Shown in pieces: positions 24,601 to 36,015 of a stretch of 64,000 nucleotides of DNA. The number at the start of each line of letters is the position of its first letter. Position 1 is the stretch's first letter. The position numbers and the translations under genes were made by a program. This stretch comes from Aphidius gifuensis (lineage: Eukaryota > Arthropoda > Insecta > Hymenoptera > Braconidae), in the NCBI RefSeq assembly GCF_014905175.1, contig NC_057791.1, forward strand, positions 21,056,537 through 21,120,536, written 5' to 3'. The notes beneath the pieces were generated by a model. That model had not been told where the DNA came from. It was given only the letters and a program-made list of their open reading frames with translations, and did not search any database.

Positions 24601-25647
24601 TAAATGGAATTTTTAATTTTTTTCTTTTTAATTGTTTAAAATTTCTATTTGTTTTTTTGCAAATGAAATAACACCTTTTATTAATACTACTTATTATTAT
24701 ATTTCGCTATAATTAATATGATTATTTTTATTTTATTTTTTATTATGTATTTCTTAAATTATACTGATTATTTTACTCGAAGCGGGCGCGGCGCGCTCTT
24801 CTTTGCATGGCCGCCGCCATTACACTGAGTAATTTGAGGCGAGACATAAACGTAAATAGCAGCCAAGTAAATACCAACTCTTTTTTTTTTTTCCTCATTT
24901 GTGTATACATATATACAAAATAATAATTATTAAAAATAACAGCCATAAAAAACTGCTACTTAAAAAACAAACCCAAAGGCGTATAAATTTAAATTTTCTA
25001 AAATTCCTAATTAAACATAAATATATTATGAAAAAAATTAAAGTTAATTATCTTGATAACATTTTGATTAAGTAATTCAATAAGTACTGAATAATGATAA
25101 CATTAAAATGATAAATTTCATCATTCAAAGAAAAAAAAATGATATAAATATTGAGTACAACCAAAAAAGGAGATAATTTTATTAATCAGGATGTGAATTA
25201 ATACATCTAGTTTAAAATAAAATTGTTTGTTTTATTTCTCACCTGTTTATCAGTACAATTATCTGTATTAGTTATAACTGTCGTATCATTAGCAACATTG
25301 TTCAACTCAACACCATCAACTGTATTTATTTCATTTCCATGATTATTATTGTTAGTTAAATCATTTGTTGTTGACATTAATACAGATGATGATGATGCTG
25401 TTGATGATGATGAGGATAATGATGACGATGTTGTTGTTGTTGATGATGATGATGATGTTGTTGTTGTTGTTGTTGTGTCATCCTGATTTTTACTGTCATT
25501 TGTGACAGGTTCTTCTTGTCTGTTGTCCGGCCCTGGGGCCATTTTGACCGAATTTGTCTGTGTTATTATATTTTCTGTATTATTACGAATTATATCCACC
25601 TCATTTCTCTCTCTCACACTTTTTTTGTATGCTAAAATTTTCTTCAT
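18606..25647 (-). CDS. Large low-complexity Q/N/T/S-rich protein, family not recognised
   Basis: Exons (minus): 25243-25647, 23059-23163, 22569-22940, 18767-22481 and 18606-18685. All junctions keep frame: 4677 nt, 1558 residues. I do not recognise the family. Two stretches look constrained: exon 2 (EWELKALLDEAITYTGSTRD, then REAKSDLFK) with the start of exon 3, and the C-terminus (IGPSFPDADVNKKLASLHFQ, ending RPDDKTTPVYYKDGEEQ). Between them are acidic and basic low-complexity segments, about nine ~11-residue repeats with core QPRENNQQ at residues ~1255-1351, and a long Q/H tract at ~1372-1435. It is probably intrinsically disordered; no membrane segment or catalytic motif is seen. The first ATG (25647) is used here. 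An in-frame ATG at 25542 (VKMAPGP) has a stronger start context. Intron 1 (about 2 kb) contains two unusual patches. Confidence 0.78.
19060..19250 (-). repeat. CAA/CAG-type polyglutamine tract within coding exon
   Basis: On the minus strand this codes long runs of Q interrupted by H, R and Y, in the 1558-residue protein. Mixed CAA/CAG/CAT codons suggest an old, imperfect tract rather than a fresh pure expansion. Confidence 0.85.
19312..19600 (-). repeat. Coding minisatellite, 30-36 bp units
   Basis: About nine consecutive units code variants of QPRENNQQI / QPNENINQQIS. Unit length varies by single codons (extra N or I) with the frame kept. Confidence 0.85.
23726..23756 (+). promoter_or_regulatory. 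Inverted repeat plus TATA-like element
   Basis: The 8-bp inverted repeat ACTCCAAA-TT-TTTGGAGT (23726-23743) is followed after 5 bp by TATAAATA (23749-23756) on the plus strand. No downstream plus-strand gene was found, so a promoter role is only a guess. Confidence 0.3.
24778..24860. promoter_or_regulatory. GC-rich island inside intron 1
   Basis: GAAGCGGGCGCGGCGCGCTC followed by ATGGCCGCCGCCATTAC is the most GC-rich stretch of the window, surrounded by roughly 80% A/T. An alternative first exon or promoter is plausible. A 15-codon minus-strand ORF (MAAAMQRRARRARFE) ends at a possible donor, but in the wrong phase for the next exon. Confidence 0.4.
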
Positions 25648-27646
25648 TTCACAAATTAATTAAACGTTTTATTAATGATGTCCGAATATATTCAATATGT
25701 TTACCCATTTTCAAATAAAAACAACAAATATTCACAAAATAATATTAGCTCTTTTCATTTTAAAAATTTTTACTTTTATATATTTATTAATTAAAATATC
25801 AATTGTAAAAATTTATAAATTTTTTTTTTTATTACTCCTTCCTTCTTTTTTTTTTTATTGACCGAGATTATATTTTTCTAGGTTAGAAGAACACTCTCAA
25901 CTGACAATAAATCCTCTCAGCACAAAATAACGAAGAAAAAAAAAAAAAAAATGAAAAAAAGAAAAAAAAAATAAATGTCAATGATATTAATTATTTATCA
26001 CAAATAATAATTATAAGCTCATGTAAATAGTATTAATTTTTAAATAATAAAATTGTCGATTTAATTAATAAATTGTCATTTAATAATTTTTTTAAACTTC
26101 CTTAAAATTGCACACTTAATTTGTTTTTTTTTTTTTTTTAATTTTTTTCTTTTTTTGAGTTCTTGACAAGTATCGATCGTTGAGAGGAAATGAGGGGGTG
26201 AGAGGGTGTTGTGATGATAGTGGTAGAGGTGGTTGTTGGCTACCACCGGAGGGAGGAAAAAGAGAGCCAACAAATGTTTGGATATTGGTACTCTTTTTTT
26301 TTTTTATTTTTTTTTATTTTTTGTATTTATTTGTGACTGCCTTGGGAGTTTCTGGATTTACTTTGATGAAGGCAGGCTAAAGAGCGCCACTAATACATTT
26401 TTATTTTTATTATTATATTCACAAAACTCTCTTATTAATACACAATAATATTTTCACCTTTATTCAACAATTTGATAAATTTTATTATTATTATTTATGT
26501 TTTGAAAATAAAATTAATACTTTATTTCAATGAAAATTAAATTTTTATTTTTTTTCTTTAAATAATCACACTGTAGTCAACAAATATTCATGTGAATTTA
26601 TATTTATACACAAACATCACCTCAAGGACAAAACTTTGCATATTATTATTTTTTTTTTTTTTCTCAAAAATGAATTTTTTTTTTTTTTTCTTTTTTTTTC
26701 CCCAGCGATGAAAATATTCGCGATTTATAAAAAATACGTTATAAAAATTAATGAATATTTAATTATCTATTAAAAGTATATTTTCATTGCAAAAAAAAAA
26801 AAAGAAAAAAAAAAATATATGATAGAAGAAAAAAAAAAAAAAAGAGGATGCTGAGAATGTGTGACACAACTGCGTAGGGGGTAAAGGATTAAACCAACAG
26901 GGTGGTGTGTAATAATAAAAAAAAAAAAATTGTCCTCTCACTTAATCACTTGTATTGTTATTTTAATTTATGATGCGTCCAAAAATATTAATAGATAAAA
27001 ACTGTTTAACTATATATACAACTAAACACAATAAGAAACAGACGATAACTGAACTCTGAAGAACACAACAGACAACTTTCAGGGAAATACACACAAAAAA
27101 AAAAATTAGTGAAGCAGTTGCTGCTGTTTCTTTACCGAAAATGTCGTCTGCCTGGTTCAGGAACGTATCATCATATAAAAATACCCTGACAAATTAAAAT
27201 CCCCACAAAAACCTCATAAATATTCACTTAAAATTTTCAAAAATTTAAATAAACAAATAAATTTTTTTAAATATAAAAAATAAACAAAAATCCTGTTATT
27301 ATTAAAAATAAAAAACATTAACAAATTATCATGTTACGTCCCTGAATATAACGTCATAAAATAATCGATAAATTCTCGATTGTAAAATGTTCATTCGATT
27401 ATTATAAAAAATATATTTTTTAATTCAGCAATATCAGTTGACACTTTGACAAGTAAATCTACCAGTTGACCTCAGTATTCTTGCCGGTTGTTAAATAACA
27501 AACAAAGGTAATTTATAAATTAATAATTAAAAAATAAAAATATATAAAAACTTATAAATTAATAAATATATTTTTTATAATTTTATTTAGAAGAATCAAG
27601 AGCTTCCATAAACAAAGTGTCAAAATAATTATAAATATTCATCAAA
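25648..27646. other. Divergent intergenic region (large gene -, PI synthase +)
   Basis: This holds the upstream region of the minus-strand low-complexity gene and of the plus-strand PI synthase. It has many poly-T/poly-A runs and a GA/GT-rich patch at 26180-26260. An untranslated exon of the PI synthase gene may precede the acceptor TTATTTAG|AAGAATC near 27590. A tiny 18-codon ORF (27141-27197) is discussed under findings. No larger gene is supported. Confidence 0.5.
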
Positions 27647-28616
27647 ATGAGTGAAAAGGAAAATATTTTTGTCTTTGTTCCAAATATCATTGGTAATTAT
27701 AATTAATTATTTATTTGGTAATATTTAATATGATGTAATAATTGAGTTGATGATAATATGATGTAATTTAATCAACACTTGTTGGTATTCTTTTTAATAT
27801 TTTTATTTATGATCAATAAATAATTTTTTGTTGTTTTTTGTTTTGGATTTTAGGATATGCTAGAATAATACTAGCATTGATATCATTTTGGTTTATGGAA
27901 AAAAATCATATTATTGCAATATGGTGTTATGTGATAAGTGCATTGTTGGATGCAGTTGATGGACATGCTGCAAGATATTTTAATCAAAGCACCAAATTTG
28001 GTGGTATGCTTGATCAATTGACTGACAGATGTGGAACAATGTGTTTACTTGCAAGTTTGAGTATGTTTTATCCTGATTATGCATTTTGGTTTAAATTAAG
28101 TATGGCTATTGATATATCATGTCACTGGTTATATTTACACACGTGAGTTTATAAATTTTATTAATTTAATTAATTAATATGTTATTGTTAATATTAATTA
28201 TTTGTTTTGGTTGTTTTTAGAACAATACTGCAGGGTAAAACTAGTCATAAATTTATTGACATGTCAGGGAATCCAATAATGAGAGTTTATTATACAAATA
28301 AACTTGTTTTATTTATAATGTGTGCTGGAAATGAAGGATTTTATGCTGCTCTGTACCTATTACATTTCACCGAAGGACCAATTTGTAAGTTGTTTTATTT
28401 TTAAGGTATAATAATGTGAATTTAAATTGAAATTTATTTGTTTTTTTATATGTTGTTTTAGTATTCGGGATGAGTTTATTCAGAGCAATCATGTTTGTTT
28501 GTGCTCCAGTTGCATTTGTCAAAACAGCAATATCACTTATTCATGGATATGTTGCTTCTATTAATATTGGAATCATTGATGTCAAAGAACGTCAAGCATT
28601 ACGTCGTAGAGAATAA
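27647..28616 (+). CDS. Pis: CDP-diacylglycerol-inositol 3-phosphatidyltransferase (PI synthase)
   Basis: It makes phosphatidylinositol from CDP-diacylglycerol and myo-inositol in the ER membrane (human CDIPT). Exons 27647-27692, 27854-28142, 28221-28384 and 28462-28616 give 654 nt, 217 residues, close to the usual ~213. It begins MSEKENIFVFVPNIIGYARI, which matches the family start. The CDP-alcohol phosphotransferase signature is complete: D51-G52-x2-A55-R56-x8-G65-x3-D69-x3-D73 (DGHAAR ... GGMLDQLTD). HKFIDMSGNPIMRVYYT and the hydrophobic segments also fit. The C-terminus is basic (KERQALRRRE). The start has a good context (ATCAAAATG), and AATAAA follows the stop directly. All splice sites are canonical. 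The identification is secure. Confidence 0.96.
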
Positions 28617-30256
28617 ATAAAAATTAACAACAAATAAAATAATACGTTCCATTTTACTTAAAACAAAAAAAAAAACAAGTGAAAATATAATCCATTGTTC
28701 ATTAGCTAGTCATTATTTTACTTTGCATTTTGATTATAAATAATATATATTATTATTTAAACAAAAGAATCTATTTTTAAAAATAAGATGATTAACAGTT
28801 GAAGGAAAAAAAAAAACAATTCCAATGAATAGTTGTTTTTCTTTTTAGTTAAAAAATATGTAAATGATGTTTTTTAGTTGAAATATATAAATATATTTTC
28901 CCTGTGTAATATGAAATTTTTTATTTGAATAATAATATAAATGACCTGGCAATAATTTACATTAAATCAGCTTTTTTAATTTAAAAAATATTTATCGAAA
29001 TTTTCTGACAGGTGGGCGAGAGGAGAAACAGGGAGAGATCAATAGAAAAATTTCGAAAATCATTTGATAAAAAGAGAAATAATATTATTCATAAACAAAT
29101 GAATATATTTATATTAATTATTAACAATTAAATAAAAAATAAACTAACCTTTAAACAATAGTGATAAATCCATCGTCATGTTAAAAAACTTTTGTCAATT
29201 GTTTAACAATTGTTTATGGAAACTTGAATTTGAAAGAAATCAATTGATATTTACTTTGAGTAATTTAAAAGTTGCAATTTTCAGCAATCTCAGCAATAAA
29301 CTGGGAATGACTAAATTAAATTGAACAAAAAGATTTTTAGATCTGGGCCATTTGCCAAGAAGACAAAGTCAACCAGCTCAAACAAAAAAAATAATAATAA
29401 TTGGAGGGGGCAGACATTGCATATAGCTGGGGTATTATAATTTTCATTTTTTATTTGAAGAAAAAAATAAATAAATATGTACATCAAATAAACCAAAGTT
29501 CAATTGGAACTTATCTCTTTGACTGTGTGGAGCTCACACATACACACAGTCCCCAAAAAAAAAATCTAATATAAAATTTTTATTTTTATTTTTTCTAATT
29601 TAAATTTTTGAAAAATAAAAAACAATTTTTGAAATTTGAATAATCGCAAATTTGCATTTGTTTTTTTAAATTATTTAAATTTGAATTTTCATTTTTGGAA
29701 ATTTAATTAATGCCAAATTAAATCAATCATGTTTTTAGTATGAAGTTTTTTTTGGTTTTTTTTTTTTTCTAAAAAATATGTTCACCAAAAACATGGCGCT
29801 GATCAAAGCCGCACTAAAAAGCTAAATTTTAGTCTGACATCTAATCATCTAATTCAATAATACTTTTGAAAAAACAAAACAAAACAAACAAATAAATTGA
29901 CGTTTAATTAGCTAGTATATTATTAATCTTTAATATTATTATTTTAAAAAAATAATAATATTTTAACAAACAATGATTCATAAGTTTAAAAAAAAAAATT
30001 TTTTTTTCAATATAAATTTAACCTTAAAAAATTGAAAAAAAAAAAAATAAACTTCAATTCTAAGTGTGTGTTTGTATTTTTCTAATTAATTTCAAAAAAA
30101 TCAATAGATATTTTGATATAAAAATAATATTTTTTATACAATATCTTATTAATTTAATTTAAAAATGACATCAAGTATTTGTGAAAAATAAAAACAACAA
30201 GTTTAAAAAAGTAAAAAAACAAAAAAACATTTAAATGTAATGTGAGTTATTAAATA
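28617..30256. other. Intergenic region, PI synthase to zinc-finger gene
   Basis: A/T-rich DNA with no supported gene. The 9-bp inverted repeat GACTGTGTG (29521-29529) / CACACAGTC (29543-29551) can form a hairpin. A short minus-strand ATG stretch followed by a possible donor (29149-29180) has no partner exon. Confidence 0.55.
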
Positions 30257-33111
30257 ATGGAAATAGCGTATGCTCCATTACCAAAATTGGTGCCAATTGG
30301 TAGTCCAAGAGTTATAGCAACCCAAGAATTTTTATCTGATAAAACATCATTTGCTGAGGTAATAAAAACAATAAATTAAATATACCTACCTAAAATAATT
30401 AATACATTTAAATAATTTGTCATCTAGGTATTACAATCAGATCCAGTAAAACGTTTACTAAAAAAGCCAAATATACTTTTAAGAGCTATATGTAAAACAC
30501 CAGCTGAAACAGTCAACAACAACAACAACAACAACAGCAACAATTACATCAACAATGACAGTAGTTGTACATCTGTTACATCAAATGTTACATCAGCATC
30601 AAAGTCAATACAAAAAACAAATGATTTATCAATACCCACAAAAGGTGAATATTTATTGCCATCAAAAAATAATGGTAAATCAGAAATAATACTTGAACGA
30701 GTTGATAATAGTAAAAAAAATTGTGGACATATTGAAAATTGTGAATACATAATGTGTGATGTTAATGTTGAACAGTATGTTGATGAAAATGAAGTATCAC
30801 CAATTGTTGCTATAAACATTGATGAAACAGAAATAAATGCACCAGTTTCAAAACATTGTGAAAATAATAATTGTGATGCATTAAATATTGATCATAATTT
30901 ATGTAGACGTATTATAATACCATTATATCCTTGCGATAAAATAAATAAATGTGATATTTGTGATGTATTATTTAAAACACGTAAATCACGTTTAATACAT
31001 AAAAATTGTATTAAAAAAAATATATATCAACATAATAAAGTTGATGTTGATAAATTATTACGTCAAAGAATGCGTGAAAGAGAATTACAAATTAATGAAT
31101 TATTAAAAATTAAAAGATCAGAAAATATTCATGATAGATATACAGAAGAAAATATTATTCAAAGACTTAAAAAAAATAGAGAACTAGATGTTATACCAAA
31201 ACATAAAATACCACCAGAACCAATTATAACAATAACACCACTATCAAAATTAGTTAAAAAATTACAACAAGAACAAAAACAAGAACAACAACAACAACAA
31301 CAGCCAATTTTTGATTTAGGTCGAATATCATCAATTCAAACGTCTAGTAATTTACCTTCAACTGTTACTAACAATAGTCATAACAATAATAGTAATTACA
31401 ACAATAATAATAATAGTATTGATTCAAATAAAATTGAATTAAAATTATCAAAAAATTCATCGTTAATATTACCAAAATCAGCAGCAACACAATTTTTAAA
31501 TAACAGTGATAATTTATCATTATTATCACAAAAACAAAATAATATTAATTTATGTATGAATAATGGTAGTATTAATCAGCATGATAAGCATCATGAGTAT
31601 ACAAATAAAAATACAATACCTCAAGCAACAGTTTATCCAATAAGTATTGCTGATTGGGTTAAAGCACAACAAGAACAACATGAACAACAACAATTACAAG
31701 AACAATTACAACAACAGCAACAACAACATCTACAGCAGCTACAAAAACAATTACATTTACAACAACAACAGCAGCAACAACAAAAACAACTACATTTACA
31801 ACAACAACAACAGCAACAGCAACAACAAAATAATATAAATAATATTAGTAACAATAATAATAACAATGTAGATACTTTACGATTACAAAACAATTCAGTT
31901 TTTATGCCAGTTAGAATTGTACCAATAGCAAATTTAAAATCAGAACCATCATTATTACATCATCAACTAGGTATACCAAAATATTGTCTTGTTGCTGATA
32001 CAGTATTACCAACAGATATTAAAGGACAATTAAAACAAATATTACCAGCACCAACAATTAAAATTGCACCAAAACCAAAACCAACAACATCATTTATACA
32101 ATTACAACCAATACAATCAATACAACCAGTACAACCAATACAACCAATACAACCAGTACTACCTAATTCAATGCCAATTAATACAGCAATTAATGAACTT
32201 TTAAAAATAAATAATAATAATGAACAACAAGATAATAATAATATTAAAATTGATAAAGTTACTAGTTTTAATCTTCGTAGAACAAGAAGAAATAGAAATA
32301 GAGCAATAAGACGTAGAAAAGCAGCTGCTGAAAAAGCTGAACAAGCTAGATTAAATAAAATAAATAATGGTGATAATAATAATATTAATAATGGTGATAA
32401 TAATATTAATAAAACAAATATTCCATTAAAATTAACACCAAAAGTACTACGTGGACCACGTGGTACATATACTAAAAGACAAAAAGGTGAAACAAAAAAT
32501 TTTCAATGTGAATTTTGTCATAAAAGATTTTATACTGATTGGTATTTTAAAACACATTTGGCACGTCATACTGGTGAATTGAGTGAAAAATGTAATTATT
32601 GTGATTCTGGTTTTACAAATACATATGATTTAAGAAGACATATGTCGATTGATCATAAAGAACATGTTGAAGCAACAAGTATTGGTGGCTCTGTTGATAT
32701 TATGGAAGATGATAAAATGAATTTTACTATTGAAAATGATATTGATGATGGAGCTTTTGATCAAGATATTAATAATCATCATGATAATACAAATGAACAT
32801 TCAAAAACTGTACCGAAATTTAAAATAATTAATGTTAATGGTGTGAGAAGTACAAATATGAGACATTCCAATGGTGATGGTGGTGATGATGAAGATGATG
32901 ATGAAGAAGATAGATTAGTTATTGCTGAAGAAGATGATTATTCTGAAAATGAAATTGGTAAAAGCCAAGAAAATATATTTATTAACTTTGTTGTGATTTT
33001 TTTGTTACTTGATTAATAATTTTATTAATTTTATTTACAGATGAACCAATTGACTCTGATGAAAATTCAGATATTGAAATGGTAATTGATGAATCACAAT
33101 CTGGATATTAA
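30257..33111 (+). CDS. C2H2 zinc-finger protein with polyQ/polyN
   Basis: Exons 30257-30358, 30428-32957 and 33041-33111 give 2703 nt, 900 residues. Two classical C2H2 fingers lie near residues 725-780 (CEFCHKRFYTDWYFKTHLARH and CNYCDSGFTNTYDLRRHMSI, each with a conserved Cys2-His2 pattern). A further C2HC-like motif (CDICDVLFKTRKSRLIHKNC) sits near residue 210. Two tandem fingers suggest nucleic-acid binding, most likely a nuclear regulator. A basic stretch (RRTRRNRNRAIRRRKAAAEK) before the fingers could be a nuclear localisation signal. A glutamine tract covers about residues 446-502, with asparagine runs elsewhere, and the C-terminus is acidic (DDEDDDEEDR). The start is the first ATG, and exon 1 joins in phase 0. 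I cannot assign an orthologue. Confidence 0.85.
31660..31830 (+). repeat. Polyglutamine tract in the zinc-finger gene
   Basis: CAA-dominated glutamine codons interrupted by L, H, K and E (QLHLQQQQ units repeated). The opposite strand is a stop-free cysteine-rich shadow, which is not a gene. Confidence 0.85.
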
Positions 33112-33665
33112 AATTTATCCAGTTGACAAAGTTGATCGAAGACAAAAAAAATATATTCCACAATGATGCTTTTAATTAAAGATAATTATTATTTTCAATT
33201 TAAAAATTTTTATGAATATTTTGTCGACCAGGACAATCAATTGTTTAACATCACAATTTACTAATGGCATTCTGGTCCTAGTCTAAAAAATTAATTCTAG
33301 GAGTATTATATAAACCTAATGAATCTTTATTATTATTATTTTTTTTTTTTTCTAATTTTATTACTGAAGAGAAACTTTATAAGTAATTTAATTTTATTCT
33401 ATAAATAATGTATACTAGAGTTTTTTTTTGATGAGAATTTTCCACGTATTACAGTGTGCCTTTGGAGTTTATTTTTAATATAATTCATAATAATGATCTG
33501 TAAATAAATGGTATATATTTTTTTTTTTTTTTTTGTTTTTTTTGAAAATAAATTAATTTTTCAATACAACTTTTTTCACTTTTAAATGACTTTATTATTA
33601 ATTTTTATAAGTAATTGGTTTATTGTATTATTAAAAGTAATTTTTTTCTTTTTTTTAATTAATAA
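33112..33665. other. Convergent 3' flanks (zinc finger +, SmG -)
   Basis: AT-rich, with AATAAA-type signals on both strands and no ORF or RNA gene seen. Confidence 0.6.
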
Positions 33666-34199
33666 TCATATTCGATCCAGTGCCTCCAGCATAATAACAC
33701 TGTTACCTCGAATTACCTGATCAACAAAAAAACAAATTACACAACAATTAACAATTATTATTGCAAAAATATTATGTTTATAATAATTATTGTTTAATTA
33801 ATTTATTATAATTTTTTAAATTCAACTTACAACCATTCCAATGCTATTTTGTGAACCATCTTTGGACTCTTCAACACTTTCATCAATGACCATGTTCATG
33901 AATGGATCAAAACCTCGAAGAATGCCAATAACGTGTCTTCCTCCATTCAATTTCACTGTAATTAAATTTAAATTAATAATTGCAAAACTATTTTTAATAA
34001 TTAATTATTATTTATTAAATTTTTTTGTAATACTTACATGATAATTTTTTATCCATATATCTGTAAATTAAATATTAAAATATTAATTATTTTTGTTTAA
34101 AAAACTTAACCTCAAAAACAAAATATATTTTTTTAATAAATTTATTAATGAAATAAATTTTACTTACTTTTTTAATTCTGGGGGATGTGCTTTGCTCAT
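33666..34199 (-). CDS. SNRPG: Small nuclear ribonucleoprotein G (SmG)
   Basis: One of the seven Sm proteins that form the ring on U1, U2, U4 and U5 snRNAs in the spliceosome. Four exons (minus): 34168-34199, 34038-34060, 33831-33955 and 33666-33716. They give 231 nt, 76 residues, exactly the usual length. It begins MSKAHPPELKKYMDKKLSLK. The Sm1 motif contains GGRHVIGILRGFDPFMNMVI and the Sm2 motif contains IRGNSVIMLEAL. Exon 2 is only 23 nt. It is divergent from the DBHS gene, with about 420 bp between the start codons. Confidence 0.96.
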
Positions 34200-34617
34200 T
34201 TTGATGTATTTTTATTTAACAAAAACTGTCTAATAATATTTAAAATATTATTTATTATTGTTAAACGTTTTTAGAGCGTCGTGAATTTTTAGTTTGTACA
34301 CCGGTAAATACGCGTCAAAAAAAAAACAAAAAACAATAATCATAACTTTGACAAGTCATGTTTTCATGACGTTTTTTTTTTTTTTTTTTCAATTCTCATG
34401 TACCTCGAGCTTCTCAAATTTGCCATTTTAGCGCTGATTGTTATCGTAACTCTCGTACTTGCTCGTGCTTGCTCGTACTTATCTATTGACTATTCGCTAA
34501 CTATTTCAATTTTCAATATGTACATATTGTTATAGAGCAAGTTCGTCTAGAATCTTTTTTTTTTCTTTTTTGTCATATTATCAATATTTATATCAATCAA
34601 ATTTATATAATAAAAAT
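34200..34617. promoter_or_regulatory. Divergent promoter region SmG / DBHS gene
   Basis: Contains three tandem 10-mers CTCGTACTTG, CTCGTGCTTG, CTCGTACTTA (34452-34481). No TATA box is evident for either direction. Confidence 0.5.
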
Positions 34618-35686
34618 ATGCCCCGAGTTCGTCGTCTTAGCAGGTATACTTTACCGACAAAGTATTAAAAAAATACATATGGTCTTTTTGATGATAATAT
34701 TGACAACAACGTGTTGTTTTTAACCACGTGTTGTTTAATAGATATACCTATATCATATTGTTTTTTGTTATCAGTATCTAAATTTAAAGTGTGATTATAG
34801 GTGTCCTGATGAGTGGGATCTACGGAGAAGGTATCCTTCTAACACAGTAGAAACAAAAGAGCATAATTGGATCAGAATTGATAATATTGGAAAAAATACC
34901 AATCTTGTTGATATTTTAGCTTTATTCAGACCGATTGGTGAAATTTCTAACCATTACAAGGATATTGCAAATAACTGTATATTTCTCTACATGGTAAGTA
35001 GTTAAATTATTAATTGTTCAAAAAATATATATTATTAATATGGTATTCTTTACAGGAAAATTTTAATAAAAGCAAAGAACTCAATGGAACTATACTTGTA
35101 GATACCAAAATAAAAGTTACAGCAGTGCCACACGTAACAACTATTAAAATCCGTAATGTGCCACAAAACATCACTGACTATGATTTACTCAAATCATTTT
35201 ATCAATTTGGGCATATAAAAAAAGCCTATGTTCATGTTGATTATGACGGTGTTCCCAAAGGAAAAGGCACCGTTGTCTTCAGAGATGTGGAATCAGTTAC
35301 AGCTGCTGTAGCAGCTTGTACTGATAACAATTTTTTCTTGCACGAGTAACTATTGTTGATATTTTTTTTATTAATATTGTCTATTAATTTCTTTTATTAA
35401 TATTTTTTTTTGTTTTAGATCATGTATTGTACCACTAACAGTCACACCCGTCAAAAAAAATAAAACAGTGGAACAAATAAATAATATTAATAACGACTTC
35501 GTTATTGATCCACTCTTTGCGATAACAGATAGTGCACGTGACTTTAATGGTTATTTATTCAAAAGTATTGATGATGTTTATGAAAAAAATAAAGAAGCTC
35601 TTCAACAACAAAAAAAACAGTCTCAAGACAAAATTAAAGAAGAAATTGAGTCTTGTATGAGTCTTGAAAGTCTTAAAATCTATTGA
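34618..35686 (+). CDS. Short, diverged DBHS-family (NONO/NonA-like) RNA-binding protein
   Basis: Exons 34618-34643, 34801-34993, 35056-35345 and 35419-35686 give 777 nt, 258 residues. The second RRM is clear (about residues 106-175: TTIKIRNVPQNITDYDLLKS, then KGKGTVVFRD). It leads straight into a NOPS-like segment (SCIVPLTVTP), which is the arrangement of the DBHS family (NONO, SFPQ, PSPC1, Drosophila NonA). The first RRM (about residues 30-100) is recognisable only by position and a weak WIRIDNI / IKVTAV framework. The usual long coiled coil is reduced to one short helix (KNKEALQQQKKQSQDKIKEE) before the stop. Full-length DBHS proteins are much longer, so this is a truncated paralogue, perhaps one that pairs with the full-length protein (inference). 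The start ATG follows an AT-rich leader. Confidence 0.8.
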
Positions 35687-36015
35687 GTCTTTCTTGACCA
35701 GCTAGCTGGCAGTAATAACGAGTTAATAACAGAAGACAACGAAAAAAAAATGCTTCTTTTGATAATTACAATGCCGTTATTGAGATTCAACCTACCCAGC
35801 TAGCAATAAATTTAAGTAATCACTTGATAATTCTGAATACATAACTAGTATCTATAATAATTTGTATACCATTGAAGTGATGCCAACGAAATTAAAATTA
35901 AGTTAATAGTTAACATTTTATTATTGTTTACTTATTTATTTTTTTTTTTTATTTTTTTTCAGTACAATATTATTTTAACTGAAAACAGTTGGTATAATTT
36001 TTTTTTTCTTTTTAA
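35687..36015. other. 3' flank of DBHS gene
   Basis: AT-rich sequence up to the edge of the F-box pseudogene; no other feature seen. The motif AGCTAGCTGG/CCAGCTAGC occurs twice (about 35700 and 35797). Confidence 0.5.

Larger units (their letters stand above)
23164..25242 (-). other. Intron 1 of the large low-complexity gene
   Basis: About 2 kb of mostly homopolymer-rich DNA. Three patches of higher complexity stand out: 23670-23790 (TATA-like site and an inverted repeat), 24400-24470 (GCCGGCGCGG and CACCCAGGTCGTCACTGCGG) and 24778-24860 (GC-rich). No complete exon could be assembled from them. Confidence 0.6.

Noticed and set aside
29149..29180. Short minus-strand ATG segment with a GTTAGT-like donor
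   Set aside because: No acceptor or second exon in phase before the PI synthase gene.
31633..31893. Cysteine-rich ORF on the minus strand
   Set aside because: It is the reverse complement of the CAA glutamine tract in the zinc-finger gene, not a knottin-like peptide.
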